Assembly (NCBI RefSeq): GCF_033095865.1
Contig: NZ_AP019365.1
Span: 5,181,501-5,245,500, forward strand
Length of the DNA: 64,000 nt
Direction of reading: 5' to 3'
Source: Pseudomonas sp. KU43P
GTDB taxonomy: Bacteria; Pseudomonadota; Gammaproteobacteria; Pseudomonadales; Pseudomonadaceae
Shown: positions 1 to 8,704 of the stretch, piece after piece
How the letters are laid out: every line of letters starts with the position of its first letter
Position numbering within the stretch: position 1 is the stretch's first letter
Program-made: the position numbers and the translations under genes
Notes under the pieces: model-generated
The model's database searches: none
What the model was told of the DNA's origin: nothing
Seen by the model: only the letters and a program-made list of their open reading frames with translations

Positions 1-697
1 CGCTGATCAGCAGTCGCCCGAGCGTGTCGACGCTGGTCCAGCCGACCTGGTTGGCATCGATCATTGCCCAGATCAGGCAGCCCAGGCTGCCGGCGAAGGT
101 CAGGCTGCCCATGGGGTCGAGCCGGGCCGCGCTGCTGTCGCGCGACTCCTCGACGCTGCGCAACACCATCAGGGCAAGCACCCCTACCAACGGCAAGTTG
201 ATGTAGAAGATCCAGCGCCAGCCCAGGGTGCTGGCGATCACGCCACCGAGCAATGGCGCGAAGGTGATGGTCGCGCCCATGCAAGCGCCCCAGAAGGCCC
301 ACGCGCGCATGCGCTCCTGGGGTTCGTGAAAGCGGTGGCCGATAGCGGCCAGTGCGGCGGTCAGCAGCATGGCGGCGCCAATGCCTTTGGCAGCCCGGGC
401 CAGGTCGAGGAACAGCAGGCTCGGGGCGGCACCGCAGCCAAGCGAAGCGGCGCCGAACACGGCCAGGCCGATCAGCAGCATGCGCTGGCGGCCGAAGCGG
501 TCGGCCAGGCTGCCGGCAGGAAGCAGGCAGGCGGCGAAGGCCAGGAGGTAGGCGCTGACCACCCATTCGATATCGGCGAACGAGCCGGACAGGTCGCGGG
601 CAATACTGGGCAGGCTGACGGCGACGATATTGGTGTCGAGGATGATCAGGGCGCAGACCAGGGAAGCGGTAAGCAGGGTGAAGCGCGCAGAGGGCAT
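1..697 (-). CDS. DHA2-family MFS drug exporter (partial, N-terminal part)
   Basis: This gene starts at 697 (ATG; N-terminus MPSARFTLLTASLVCALIIL) and runs off the left edge, so only about 232 N-terminal residues are visible. The protein has the DHA2/EmrB-QacA layout: a first membrane segment, the DTNIVAVSLPSI stretch that follows it, a WVVSAYLLAFA second segment, the loop motif GSLADRFGRQRM, and later GWRWIFYINLPLVGVLAL, a signature of 14-TM multidrug exporters. Its likely role is proton-driven efflux of small toxic molecules across the inner membrane. It is divergent from the LysR regulator at 1002, which probably controls it. The substrate cannot be told from sequence. Confidence 0.85.
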   Translation of the reverse strand, partial: MPSARFTLLTASLVCALIILDTNIVAVSLPSIARDLSGSFADIEWVVSAYLLAFAACLLPAGSLADRFGRQRMLLIGLAVFGAASLGCGAAPSLLFLDLARAAKGIGAAMLLTAALAAIGHRFHEPQERMRAWAFWGACMGATITFAPLLGGVIASTLGWRWIFYINLPLVGVLALMVLRSVEESRDSSAARLDPMGSLTFAGSLGCLIWAMIDANQVGWTSVDTLGRLLIS

Positions 698-1001
698 GAC
701 GGGGGCTCCGGAAGCAGAGCGGGTTGGCTTGGGGGCGATCAGTCTGGGGATCGCCGGGGCTGCTTTGCAGCCCATCGCTGGCAAGCCAGCTCCTACAGGG
801 ACCGCGCCGCTCTTCAGGACGCTGCTGGTTCTGTGGGAGCTGGCTTGCCGGCGATGGACCGTGCAGCGGTCCCCAGCAATCTCACAGGCAATCTTTGCCG
901 CCAAGACACCAGCCTTGTAATGTTTGCTTCACCATAACGCCGACAGCCCCAAAGCGTGTTAGCCCCAACGGCCGGCGTCATTAGCTTGCAGGTAACACCG
1001 C
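698..1001. other. Divergent intergenic region between exporter and LysR gene
   Basis: This 304-base gap holds a REP pair (771-857) and the divergent promoter region of the exporter and the LysR regulator. The stretch 860-1000 is the likely regulatory part: it is relatively AT-rich, lies directly upstream of the LysR start and ends with an AGGTAA ribosome binding site at about 990. I see no further gene in it. Confidence 0.5.
753..857. repeat. REP pair (inverted) with extra leading hairpin
   Basis: Two inverted copies of the P. putida-type REP: ATCGCTGGCAAGCCAGCTCC (from 774) and, on the other strand, the copy ending GGCTTGCCGGCGATGG at 857. The left copy is preceded by a small hairpin (GGGCTGC TTT GCAGCCC) that recurs at 20.54 kb. 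Such pairs are extragenic palindromes mobilised in trans by RAYT transposases. No RAYT gene lies in this window. Confidence 0.85.
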
Positions 1002-1868
1002 ATGGAAATCCGCCATTTCCGCTACTTCCTCTGCGTCGCCCGGCACGGCCACTTCACCCGTGCTGCCGAGCAGCTGGGCATCGCCCCGCCAACCCTCAGC
1101 CGGCAGATCCAGGACATGGAGCGCGAACTGGGTGTACGCCTGTTCGAGCGCAACCAGCGTGAGGTGAACCTCACCGCCGCTGGCCAGGCGCTGTTGATCG
1201 AGGCCGAGCAGGCGGTGCGCCAGTTCGATGCCGCGCAACTGGGGGCGCAACGGGCCGGCCGTGGTGAAAGTGGCAGTATCGAGTTGGGCTACGTGGCCTC
1301 GGCGGCGTACTCGGGCATGTTGCAGCGGCAGGTCATCAGTTTCAGCGACACCCACCCCGGCGTGCGTCTGAACATCCGCGAACTGCCCATGGCCGAGCTG
1401 CCCGGCATGGTTCGCGACGGCCTGCTGGACCTGGCTTACGTGCGCTCGCCCATGGAGCTGCCTGAAGAGCTCGAGGCCATTGCACTGCACCAGGAAGACT
1501 TCGTCCTTGCCCTGCCCGCCAGCTCGCGGATTAACGAACTGCAGCAGATCCCGGCATCACGTCTGGCTGGCGAAAACTTCATCCTTCCCGAGCAGATCTC
1601 CGGCACGCTGGAGGTGGCGGCACAGGGTGGATTCGTACCGCGTCTGGGCCCCCAACCCGGCAGCCTGGTTGCGGTGATTACCTTGGTTTCGCTGGGCCAG
1701 GGGATTGCCGTGGTGCCAGAGTCGGTAGTGCAGCGCATCAGCCTGCCGCAGGTGAACTACCGGCGCATTGCTGATTGCCAGGCCAGCTCGTGGTTGAGCC
1801 TGATTTACCGGCGCTTCGAGAAGGCCCCGGCGGTGAAGAGGTACGTGGCAATGATGGGCCCACGATGA
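1002..1868 (+). CDS. LysR-family transcriptional regulator
   Basis: A 288-residue LysR regulator. Residues 1-60 form the winged helix-turn-helix (HFTRAAEQLGIAPPTLSRQI with the following LFERN...LTAAG wing). The remainder is a LysR substrate-binding domain of the CatM/BenM-like layout (ELPMAELPGMVRDGLLDLAY; later VITLVSLGQGIAVVPES). The ATG at 1002 is preceded by AGGTAA. It is transcribed away from the exporter gene at 697, the classical arrangement for a regulator controlling its divergent neighbour. The effector is unknown. Confidence 0.9.
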   Translation: MEIRHFRYFLCVARHGHFTRAAEQLGIAPPTLSRQIQDMERELGVRLFERNQREVNLTAAGQALLIEAEQAVRQFDAAQLGAQRAGRGESGSIELGYVASAAYSGMLQRQVISFSDTHPGVRLNIRELPMAELPGMVRDGLLDLAYVRSPMELPEELEAIALHQEDFVLALPASSRINELQQIPASRLAGENFILPEQISGTLEVAAQGGFVPRLGPQPGSLVAVITLVSLGQGIAVVPESVVQRISLPQVNYRRIADCQASSWLSLIYRRFEKAPAVKRYVAMMGPR

Positions 1869-1901
1869 ACATCCCATGGCAAGCACCTTGCGCCTCCCCC
1901 C

Positions 1902-1934
1902 AAAAAACGAGGGCACCCTCAACGGATGCCCTCG
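1902..1934 (-). terminator. Intrinsic terminator of gabP
   Basis: On the minus strand an 8-bp stem (CGAGGGCA / TGCCCTCG, 908-915 against 927-934 plus 1000) is followed directly by TTTTTTG. It lies 25 bases beyond the gabP stop codon and so ends that transcript. It may also help to stop the convergent LysR transcript. Confidence 0.8.
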
Positions 1935-1958
1935 CCCTTGATTAGCAGGTGACCCCCA

Positions 1959-3350
1959 TCACCCCATCGTCCGCGCCACCACCGGCTGCGCATGCCCCCG
2001 CGAAGTCACGATCCCCAGGAAGGAAATCACGATCGCCAACCCCAAGGTGGAACTCACTTCCGCCCGGTGCTCAGGCGTATACATCATCACCGCCAACGCC
2101 CCAGCAATGAACAGAATCACCGCCCAGGTCAGCCACGGGAACAACCACATGCGGAACTTCAATTCGGCATTCTCGCGCTCCAGGCGGCGGCGCATGCGCA
2201 GCTGGGAGATGGCGATGACCATGTACACCAGCAGCGCGATGGCACCGGAGCTGGCCAGCAGGAACTCGAACACGCCCTTGGGTGCGAAGTAGTTGAGGAT
2301 GGCGATGGCCGCACCGATCAGGGTGCTGCCGAACACCGCGGCGCGCGGTACGCCGACCTTGGAGGTCTTGTTGAGGAAGGCCGGCGCGTCACCGCGCTTG
2401 GCCAGCGAATACATCATCCGCGAGGCGATGTAGATCGACGAGTTCATGCAACTGGTAACGGCCACCAGCACCACCAGGTCGACCATGAAGGCGGCATTGG
2501 GGATGTTCATGATTTCCAGCGCACGTTGGTACGACCCCACCACTGCCAACTGCGGATCGTTCCACGGCACCACCGAGATGATCACGAAGATCGACAGGAT
2601 GTAGAACGTGCTGATGCGCCAGATCACCGAGCGGGTGGCCTTGGCGATGTTGCGCGACGGGTCGCTGGACTCGGACGCGGCGATGGTCACTGCCTCTGTA
2701 CCGATGAAGCTGAACATCACGGTGATGAACGCGCCGATCACGGCCGACCACCCTTTGGGTGCGAAGCCGCCATATTCGGCAATCAGCCCGCTCAGGCCGC
2801 TGACTTCACGGTTGGGCAGCCAGCCCATCAACGCGGCGAAACCCAGGCCGATGAAACCGAGAATCGCGGTGACCTTCAAGATAGCGAACCAGAATTCGAA
2901 TTCCCCGTACTTGGCCACACTGAACAGGTTGGTCCCTGCCAGCAGCAACACCGAGGCCAGGGCGAAGATCCAGCTGTCGACCTGGGGGAACCAGGCGTTC
3001 AGCACATGCCCGGCGGCCAGGGCTTCGATCGGAATCACCAGCACCCAGAACCACCAATACAACCAGCCGATGGTGTAGCCAGCCCAGCGGCCAATGGCCT
3101 GGTCGGCGTAGGTGGAGAACGAACCGGTGTCGGGATGTGCAACGGCCATTTCGCCGAGCATGCGCATAACCAGCACCACCAAGGTGCCAGCAACGAAGTA
3201 CGAAACAATGGTGGCTGGCCCGGCCGCCGCAATGGCGTGCCCGGAGCCGACGAAAAGTCCGGCGCCGATGATGCCCGCGATGGACAGCATCGTTACATGA
3301 CGTGGCTTGAAACCTTGTGCAAGGTTGCCATCAGATCCCACGGTGTTCAT
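1959..3350 (-). CDS. gabP: GABA permease (APC superfamily)
   Basis: An inner-membrane amino-acid/proton symporter of the AAT branch of the APC superfamily, matching Pseudomonas 4-aminobutyrate permease. The start is placed at 3350 (MNTVGSDGNLAQGFKPRHVT), preceded by AAGAGAAC, instead of the longer TTG-started frame at 3425. That gives 463 residues, the usual family length. About twelve membrane segments are visible, with the family signature SIAGIIGAGLFVGSGHAI in TM1 and FSFIGTEAVTIAASES in the TM6 region. It stands alone without gabT/gabD nearby and has its own terminator. The GABA assignment rests on overall resemblance to Pseudomonas GabP. A related amino acid as substrate is possible. Confidence 0.85.
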   Translation of the reverse strand: MNTVGSDGNLAQGFKPRHVTMLSIAGIIGAGLFVGSGHAIAAAGPATIVSYFVAGTLVVLVMRMLGEMAVAHPDTGSFSTYADQAIGRWAGYTIGWLYWWFWVLVIPIEALAAGHVLNAWFPQVDSWIFALASVLLLAGTNLFSVAKYGEFEFWFAILKVTAILGFIGLGFAALMGWLPNREVSGLSGLIAEYGGFAPKGWSAVIGAFITVMFSFIGTEAVTIAASESSDPSRNIAKATRSVIWRISTFYILSIFVIISVVPWNDPQLAVVGSYQRALEIMNIPNAAFMVDLVVLVAVTSCMNSSIYIASRMMYSLAKRGDAPAFLNKTSKVGVPRAAVFGSTLIGAAIAILNYFAPKGVFEFLLASSGAIALLVYMVIAISQLRMRRRLERENAELKFRMWLFPWLTWAVILFIAGALAVMMYTPEHRAEVSSTLGLAIVISFLGIVTSRGHAQPVVARTMG

Positions 3351-3672
3351 GGATGTTGTTCTCTTTTTGCTGACACAAGGAAAGGACGGGCAGGCGTAGG
3401 CGAAAAATATCTCCTTTGAAATCAATAAGTCGACACGTTACCGGTGCTCTGTTGTTGATCTTTGGCACGCGTCACAGAGCAACGTGCCGGCGCGGTTCGG
3501 GGTTCATTTAAGCCGTGCGAGGCTGTGGGTAATTACACGAGAACGCCTCGGAACTGTTCGATCACGACAGGGGATTTCCATTCGCGCCAGATGTCGTGAT
3601 TGGCATGCCCAAATGCGCCTGATGGCCATTTGAAGGTTTTGTTTTTCAACTGAATGTGTTGTGTCTGTTCCG

Positions 3673-3738
3673 GCCCTATCGCCGGCAAGCCGGCGCCTGC
3701 ACAAATCCCTGTGGGAGCCGGCTTGCCGGCGATGGGGC
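3673..3738. repeat. REP pair (inverted)
   Basis: Inverted pair of REP cores, TATCGCCGGCAAGCCGGCGC and its opposing copy GAGCCGGCTTGCCGGCGATG, about 20 bases apart. It lies downstream of the MFS gene, between that gene's terminator and the gabP promoter region. Confidence 0.9.
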
Positions 3739-3748
3739 TGAAGCAGGC

Positions 3749-3775
3749 AAAAAAAAGCCCCGGTTTCCCGGGGCC
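3749..3775 (-). terminator. Intrinsic terminator of the MFS/hydroxyacid dehydrogenase operon
   Basis: On the minus strand GCCCCGG-GAAA-CCGGGGC is followed by seven to eight T residues. It sits about 20 bases past the MFS stop codon at 3796. Confidence 0.9.
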
Positions 3776-3795
3776 TCTGTTGCTCAGGTGTCTGC

Positions 3796-5139
3796 CTACA
3801 CCTGTCCGGTACGCTCGAAGCGCCGGGCCAGCAACAGGTAAGCGAGGATCCCCAGCACGCCATGGGCGGCCACGAACCAGAGTGCGTTGTGGAAAGAACC
3901 GGTGCTGGCCACCACGTAGCCGATCACCAGCGGGGTGACGATGCCGGCGATGTTGCCGATGCCGTTGAACACGCCGCCGCACAGCCCGACCATCTTCTTC
4001 GGCGCCACATCCGACAGCACCGCCCAGCCCACCGCCGCCAGGCCCTTGCCGAAGAAGGCCAGGGTCATCAGGGCGATCACCGCCGCATTGCCATCGACGT
4101 AGTTGGCCAGCACCAGGACGGTGGACAACGCCATGCCGATCACGAACGGTGTCTTGCGCGCCCGGGACGGGTGCACGCCACGGCGGATCAGCCAGTCGGA
4201 AATGAAGCCGCCAAGAATGCCACCGGTGAAACCGCAGATGGCCGGCAACGCGGCGACCCAGCCGGCTTCCATGATGGTCATGCCACGGCCCTTGATCAGG
4301 TAGATCGGGAACCAGGTGATGAAGAAATAGGTGAGCGCAGTGATGCAGTACTGGCCCAGGTACACCGCCCACAGGTTGCGGCTGGTGAACAGCTGCGCAA
4401 GCTCGGCGCGGGTCGGTTTGCTCTTGGCGGCCTTGCGTTCGTTTTCCAGGTCGACCAGGGCGCCGCCTTCACGCATGTAGTCCAGCTCTTCGCGGCTCAG
4501 GCCCGGGGCACTGTGCGGCTCATGGTAGAGGCGGAACCACACCACGCTCAGCAGCAGGCCGAGCACACCCATCCAGATGAACACCTGCTCCCAACTCAGG
4601 GTGTGGGTCATCCACGCCATCAGCGGCGCGAACACCACCACCGCCATGTACTGCGCCGAGTTGAACAGCGCCGACGCAGTGCCGCGCTCGCGGGTGGGGA
4701 ACCAGCAGCTGACGATGCGCGAGTTGGCCGGGAAGGCCGGCGACTCCACCAGGCCGAGCATGAAGCGCATGGAGAACAGTGCGACCGCGGCCGATGCGCC
4801 GGCCAGGCCCATCCAGCCCACCGTGCCTTGCAGCAAGGTGAACAGCGACCAGAGGATCAGGCTGATGCCGTAGACCCGGCGCGCACCGAAGCGGTCGAGC
4901 AACCAGCCGCCGGGCACCTGGCCCAGGGCGTAGGCCCAGGCGAAGGCGGAGAAGATCATGCCGAGCATGACCGGGTCCAGGCCGAGGTCCTTGAGCACCT
5001 CGGTGCCGGTGATCGACAGGGTGGCGCGGTCGGCGTAGTTGATGACGGTGATGACGAAGATCAGTGCCAGCACCAGGAAGCGGTGGCGGCCGATCCCGGC
5101 CATGGCCTGCGGTGCGGCGACGGCGGATTTGCTGTTCAT
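3796..5139 (-). CDS. MFS transporter, anion:cation symporter (ACS) type, sugar-acid uptake
   Basis: A 447-residue, twelve-TM major facilitator. The N-terminal pattern VINYADRATLSITG and the later GPR-type loop WLLDRFGARRV place it in the ACS family with the glucarate/galactonate/hexuronate transporters. AGAGGG precedes the ATG at 5139. It lies 78 bases downstream of the D-2-hydroxyacid dehydrogenase gene and is probably cotranscribed with it, which suggests uptake of an aldonic, aldaric or 2-hydroxy acid for that enzyme. A REP pair sits in the gap between the two genes. The exact substrate is inference. Confidence 0.85.
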   Translation of the reverse strand: MNSKSAVAAPQAMAGIGRHRFLVLALIFVITVINYADRATLSITGTEVLKDLGLDPVMLGMIFSAFAWAYALGQVPGGWLLDRFGARRVYGISLILWSLFTLLQGTVGWMGLAGASAAVALFSMRFMLGLVESPAFPANSRIVSCWFPTRERGTASALFNSAQYMAVVVFAPLMAWMTHTLSWEQVFIWMGVLGLLLSVVWFRLYHEPHSAPGLSREELDYMREGGALVDLENERKAAKSKPTRAELAQLFTSRNLWAVYLGQYCITALTYFFITWFPIYLIKGRGMTIMEAGWVAALPAICGFTGGILGGFISDWLIRRGVHPSRARKTPFVIGMALSTVLVLANYVDGNAAVIALMTLAFFGKGLAAVGWAVLSDVAPKKMVGLCGGVFNGIGNIAGIVTPLVIGYVVASTGSFHNALWFVAAHGVLGILAYLLLARRFERTGQV

Positions 5140-5217
5140 GTGGACCCTCTTGCTTCTCGCTGGAAGCGATTGTTTTTGTGTAGAGAAGGGTGGCGCCTTT
5201 GGGCCTTGTGTCGGTTG

Positions 5218-6237
5218 TCAGGGCCCTGTCGCCGGCAAGCCGGCTCCCACAGGGACTTGTGCGGGCCGGCTTGCCGGCGATGGGGGTAACGCGCAATTGG
5301 GCGGCACTTCACCCCGGAAGCAGGCTTCGAGGTTGCTCAGCACCATCCGCCCCATTTCCAGGCGGGTCTGCAGCGTGGCGCTGCCGCGGTGCGGTTGCAG
5401 GCTGACCTGGTCGAGGTCGCGCAGGGCTGGTGGTACATGGGGCTCGTCGACGAACACATCCAGCCCGGCACCGGCGATCTTCCGTTCGCGCAAGGCGTCG
5501 ACCAGTGCCACCTCGTCCACCAGCTTGCCGCGGGCGACGTTGATCAGGTAACCGTCCGGCCCCAGCGCATCGAGCACCTCGGCCGTCACCAACGCCTCAC
5601 CGCCATCGGCCGAGGCCGCGACCACCAGCACGTCCACCGAACGCGCCAGCTCGACCAGGTCGGCCTCATAGCGATATCCCGTTTCCGGCTGCTCGCGCCG
5701 CCCGTTGTAGGCGATGCCCATGTCGAACGCCGCCGCGCGCCTCGCGATGGCCTTGCCTACCTGCCCGAGCCCGAGGATGCCCAGCTCGACACCACTGACC
5801 TTGCGCGCCAGCGGCGGGTTGACCGTGCCCCACAGGCCATCCCGCACCAGGCGCTCGCCCTCGCCCAGGCGGCGCAGCGTGCTGATGATCAAGCCCATGG
5901 CCAGGTCGGCCACATCGGCGGTGAGTACGCCTGGCGTGGTGGTCACATGGATGCCGCGCCGCGCCGCGTGCTGCAGGTCGACGGCGTCGGTGCCGATGCC
6001 GCTGATGGCGATGATCTGCAGGGCTGGGAGCTGATCCATCAACGCCGTGGACAAGCCCTTGGCGCCGCCGGTGATCACGCCGCGAATGCGCGGGCCGACC
6101 TCGCGCAACAGTTGCTGAGCGTCCTTGTGCTGGTAGAGCCGGTGCACCTGATAGGCGCGGGCCAGTTCAGCGTCGATCGCTTCTGGTACCGGTTGGGTCA
6201 GTAGCAGTTCGATCGGGGCAGTGGCGTCATCATTCAT
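5218..6237 (-). CDS. D-isomer-specific 2-hydroxyacid dehydrogenase (REP-derived C-terminus)
   Basis: An NAD(P)H-dependent 2-ketoacid/2-hydroxyacid oxidoreductase of the glyoxylate/hydroxypyruvate reductase type. The Rossmann motif GILGLGQVGKAIARR, the substrate arginine in LINVARGKLVDE, the glutamate in VFVDEP and the histidine in SLQPHRGSA are all present. I prefer the ATG at 6237 (MNDDATAPIE), though 6258 is possible. The last ~20 codons are translated from the REP element at 5224-5285 (tail PSPASRPAQVPVGAGLPATG), so the original stop seems to have been lost near NCAL. It is divergent from the LysR gene at 6339 and upstream of the ACS transporter. Confidence 0.85.
   Translation of the reverse strand: MNDDATAPIELLLTQPVPEAIDAELARAYQVHRLYQHKDAQQLLREVGPRIRGVITGGAKGLSTALMDQLPALQIIAISGIGTDAVDLQHAARRGIHVTTTPGVLTADVADLAMGLIISTLRRLGEGERLVRDGLWGTVNPPLARKVSGVELGILGLGQVGKAIARRAAAFDMGIAYNGRREQPETGYRYEADLVELARSVDVLVVAASADGGEALVTAEVLDALGPDGYLINVARGKLVDEVALVDALRERKIAGAGLDVFVDEPHVPPALRDLDQVSLQPHRGSATLQTRLEMGRMVLSNLEACFRGEVPPNCALPPSPASRPAQVPVGAGLPATGP
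5224..5285. repeat. REP pair inside the dehydrogenase 3' end
   Basis: Inverted REP cores (GTCGCCGGCAAGCCGGCTCC and its opposing partner ending CTTGCCGGCGATGGG). Unlike the other copies here, this one lies inside an open reading frame, and the stop TGA at 5218-5220 comes only after the element. Confidence 0.85.
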
Positions 6238-6267
6238 CGTTCGCATCCGGCAGGTCATCAGTGAGTG

Positions 6268-6337
6268 ATTCGATGCTAGGCCGGCGTTTGATGCAGGTCT
6301 AATATAGATGCTGGATCGAATAATTCAGGAATTGAAT
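6268..6337. promoter_or_regulatory. Candidate LysR binding sites in divergent promoter
   Basis: The 101-base gap between the dehydrogenase and LysR starts contains a perfect inverted repeat, ATTCGAT (6268-6274) and ATCGAAT (6315-6321). It also contains a T-N11-A type dyad, ATTCAGGAATTGAAT (6323-6337), directly before the LysR ATG. Both are AT-rich against the background. The layout fits LysR control of the divergent operon plus autoregulation, but which site is used is inference. Confidence 0.45.
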
Positions 6338-6338
6338 C

Positions 6339-7226
6339 ATGGAGCTGCACCAGTTGCGCTGCTTCGTGGCCGTTGCCGAAGAGCTGCATTTCGGCCGTGC
6401 CGCCAGCCGCCTGCACATGACCCAGCCGCCCTTGAGCCGGCAGATCCAGTTGCTGGAGCATTCGCTCGGGGTACTGCTGCTGGAGCGCAACAACCGCCAG
6501 GCGCGGCTGACCCTGGCCGGGCAGAGCTTTCTCGAAGATGCCCGGCGCATCCTGCAGATCGCCGAGTCGGCCAGCCAGTCCGCCCGACGTATCGCCCACG
6601 GCGAGGCCGGTCGTCTGACCCTGGGCTTCACCGCGGTAGGCGCCTACAGCATGATCCCGCGCCTGCTGGTGCATGCCGGGCAGACGCTGCCGGATATCGA
6701 ACTGGTGCTCAGCGAACGCATCTCCGCCACCCAGGTGCACGACCTGGAAGCGGGGCTGATCGATGTCGGGCTGGTGCGCCAGGTGCTGCCCAGCGCCCGT
6801 GTGGACTATCTGCCGATCCACCGCGAGCCCTTCGTCGCCGCCCTGCCCGCCGGGCATGCGCTGACGGCACGGGAGCGGCTGCGGCCTGGCGATTTCGATG
6901 GCGAGCCGTTCGTGATGTACAGCGCCAGTGAAGGGCGTTACTTCCATGACCGCATCGCCAACCTGTTCGCCCGCCATGAAGTGCGGCCGCGGTATCAGCA
7001 TCAGCTTGGGCAGACGCATTCGATCCTCGGCTTGGTGAATGTGGGGTTGGGGTGTGCGGTGGTGCCGGCTTCGGCGCAGGCGTTGCGGCTGGAGCAGGTG
7101 GTGTTCAAGCCGTTGGTGGGGACGGAGCAGGAGGCGGAGATCTTTCTGGCGTATTGCCGGGATAACCCTAATCCGGTGCTGGGGGGGTTCGTGGCGATGG
7201 CGCGGGCGTTTTTCGAAGCGGGGTAA
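6339..7226 (+). CDS. LysR-family transcriptional regulator
   Basis: A 295-residue LysR protein. The helix-turn-helix is at residues 15-40 (ELHFGRAASRLHMTQPPLSR), followed by the wing LLLERNNRQARLTLAG. The effector domain carries the usual VNVGLGCAVVPASA turn near the C-terminus. It is divergent from the 2-hydroxyacid dehydrogenase/ACS transporter pair, which it most likely regulates. A REP pair separates its 3' end from the convergent glucarate dehydratase gene. The ligand is unknown and is presumably the acid carried by the transporter. Confidence 0.9.
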   Translation: MELHQLRCFVAVAEELHFGRAASRLHMTQPPLSRQIQLLEHSLGVLLLERNNRQARLTLAGQSFLEDARRILQIAESASQSARRIAHGEAGRLTLGFTAVGAYSMIPRLLVHAGQTLPDIELVLSERISATQVHDLEAGLIDVGLVRQVLPSARVDYLPIHREPFVAALPAGHALTARERLRPGDFDGEPFVMYSASEGRYFHDRIANLFARHEVRPRYQHQLGQTHSILGLVNVGLGCAVVPASAQALRLEQVVFKPLVGTEQEAEIFLAYCRDNPNPVLGGFVAMARAFFEAG

Positions 7227-7236
7227 TGGGGTGTGG

Positions 7237-7329
7237 GGCCAATCGCCGGCAAGCCGGCTCCCACAGGGACCACGCAGCGCTTGAGGCCTGCGCGGTACCT
7301 GTGGGAGCCGGCTTGCCGGCGATTGGCCG
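7237..7329. repeat. REP pair (inverted)
   Basis: Inverted pair with extended complementary ends (GGCCAATCGCCGGCAAGCCG on the left, CCGGCGATTGGCC on the right). It fills the gap between the convergent LysR and gudD genes and may act as a bidirectional transcription or mRNA end. No other terminator is visible there. Confidence 0.9.
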
Positions 7330-7335
7330 GTGAAC

Positions 7336-8685
7336 TCAACGCACCAGGCAAGGCCGCTTGTTGTCGAACGTCCACCCCGGAATCAGAAACTGCATCGCCA
7401 CACTGTCATCCCGTGCCCCCAGCCCCATGTTGCGGTAGCACTCATGGGCCTTGGCCAGTTGGTCCTCATCCAGCTCAACGCCCAGCCCCGGCCGCTCGGG
7501 CACGCGCACATGACCATCGATGATGCGCAGCGGGTCGCGGGTCAGGCGCTGGCCGTCCTGCCAGATCCAGTGGGTGTCGATGGCGGTGATCTCGCCCGGC
7601 GCCGCTGCAGCCACCTGGGTGAACATCGCCAGCGAAATGTCGAAGTGGTTGTTCGAGTGCGAGCCCCAGGTCAGGCCCCACTCATTGCACATCTGCGCCA
7701 CTCGCACCGAGCCCTGCAAGGTCCAGAAATGCGGGTCGGCCAAGGGGATGTCCACGGCCTGCGACTGGATCGCATGGCCCATCTGCCGCCAGTCGGTGGC
7801 GATCATGTTGGTGGCGGTCGGCAGCCCGGTCGCGCGACGGAACTCGGCCATGACCTCACGGCCCGAATAGCCATTCTCGGCACCACAGGGGTCTTCGGCG
7901 TAGGCCAGCACGTGGTGCTTGTCACGGCACAAGGCGATAGCCTCTTTCAGGGACCAGGCGCCGTTGGGGTCCAGGGTAATGCGTGCTTCGGGGAAGCGCT
8001 CGGCCAGGGCCGTCACCGCCTCCATCTCGTCTTCGCCACGCAGCACGCCGCCTTTGAGCTTGAAGTCGCTGAAGCCATAGCGCTGCTTGGCCGCTTCGGC
8101 CAGACGTACCACGGCCTCTGGGGTCAGGGCCTTTTCGTGGCGCAGGCGGAACCAGTCGTCATCGGCGTCGGCCTCGTTACGGTAGGCCAGGTCGGTGTGC
8201 TGGCGATCACCGATGTAGAACAGGTAGCCGAGCATCTTCACCGCTTCACGCTGTTGGCCTTCACCGAGCAGCGCCGCCATCGGTACCTCGAGGTGTTGGC
8301 CGAGCAGATCGAGCAATGCCGACTCGATGGCCGTTACCGCATGCACGGTGATGCGCAGGTCGAAGGTCTGCAGGCCACGACCGGCCGCATCGCGGTTGGC
8401 GAAGGTCTGGCGCATGGCATTGAGCACCCGCTGGTAATGGCCGATCGGCTGGCCGATTACAAGGTTGCGGGTGTCTTCCAGGGTCTGGCGAATCGCTTCG
8501 CCTCCCGGCACTTCGCCAAGGCCGGTGTTGCCGGCGCTGTCACGCAGCACCACGACGTTACGGGTGAAATACGGACCGTGGGCGCCACTGAGGTTGAGCA
8601 GCATGCTGTCGTGGCCGGCCACGGGGATCACGCGCAGGTCGGTGACCACGGGGGTATGAGAAGCGGGAGTCGTCTGCTGGTTCAT
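7336..8685 (-). CDS. gudD: Glucarate dehydratase
   Basis: An enolase-superfamily enzyme converting D-glucarate (and L-idarate) to 5-keto-4-deoxyglucarate. The 449-residue product starts at 8685 ([10 protein letters not shown]), close to the E. coli length. The catalytic set is visible: KxK bases K209 and K211 (SDFKLKGGV), metal ligands D239 (ITLDPNG), E264 (YAEDP) and N293 (ATNMIATDW), and the His-Asp dyad H343 (GSHSNNHFD) with D317 (LADPHF). It lies 19 bases downstream of an MFS transporter gene and forms an operon with it. The following aldolase/dehydratase steps are not in this window. Confidence 0.95.
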   Translation of the reverse strand: MNQQTTPASHTPVVTDLRVIPVAGHDSMLLNLSGAHGPYFTRNVVVLRDSAGNTGLGEVPGGEAIRQTLEDTRNLVIGQPIGHYQRVLNAMRQTFANRDAAGRGLQTFDLRITVHAVTAIESALLDLLGQHLEVPMAALLGEGQQREAVKMLGYLFYIGDRQHTDLAYRNEADADDDWFRLRHEKALTPEAVVRLAEAAKQRYGFSDFKLKGGVLRGEDEMEAVTALAERFPEARITLDPNGAWSLKEAIALCRDKHHVLAYAEDPCGAENGYSGREVMAEFRRATGLPTATNMIATDWRQMGHAIQSQAVDIPLADPHFWTLQGSVRVAQMCNEWGLTWGSHSNNHFDISLAMFTQVAAAAPGEITAIDTHWIWQDGQRLTRDPLRIIDGHVRVPERPGLGVELDEDQLAKAHECYRNMGLGARDDSVAMQFLIPGWTFDNKRPCLVR

Positions 8686-8704
8686 GGGTGTTGTCTCGCA
8701 GTCA

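Larger units (their letters stand above)
3351..3795. other. 445-base intergenic region
   Basis: This region contains a REP pair (3673-3738) and the terminator of the MFS gene (3749-3775). The gabP leader (3351-3500) contains an 8-bp inverted repeat TGCTCTGT/ACAGAGCA at 3445-3452 and 3474-3481. ORFs drawn through it are shadows. I see no supportable gene between 3500 and 3670. Confidence 0.5.

Noticed and set aside
326..937. Plus-strand open frame in the first kilobase
   Set aside because: It is antisense to the DHA2 exporter gene, which runs from 697 off the left edge and has clear family motifs.
1992..3419. 475-codon open frame opposite gabP
   Set aside because: It is rich in His/Gly/Arg, as expected from the complement of a hydrophobic transporter gene, and has no recognisable domain.
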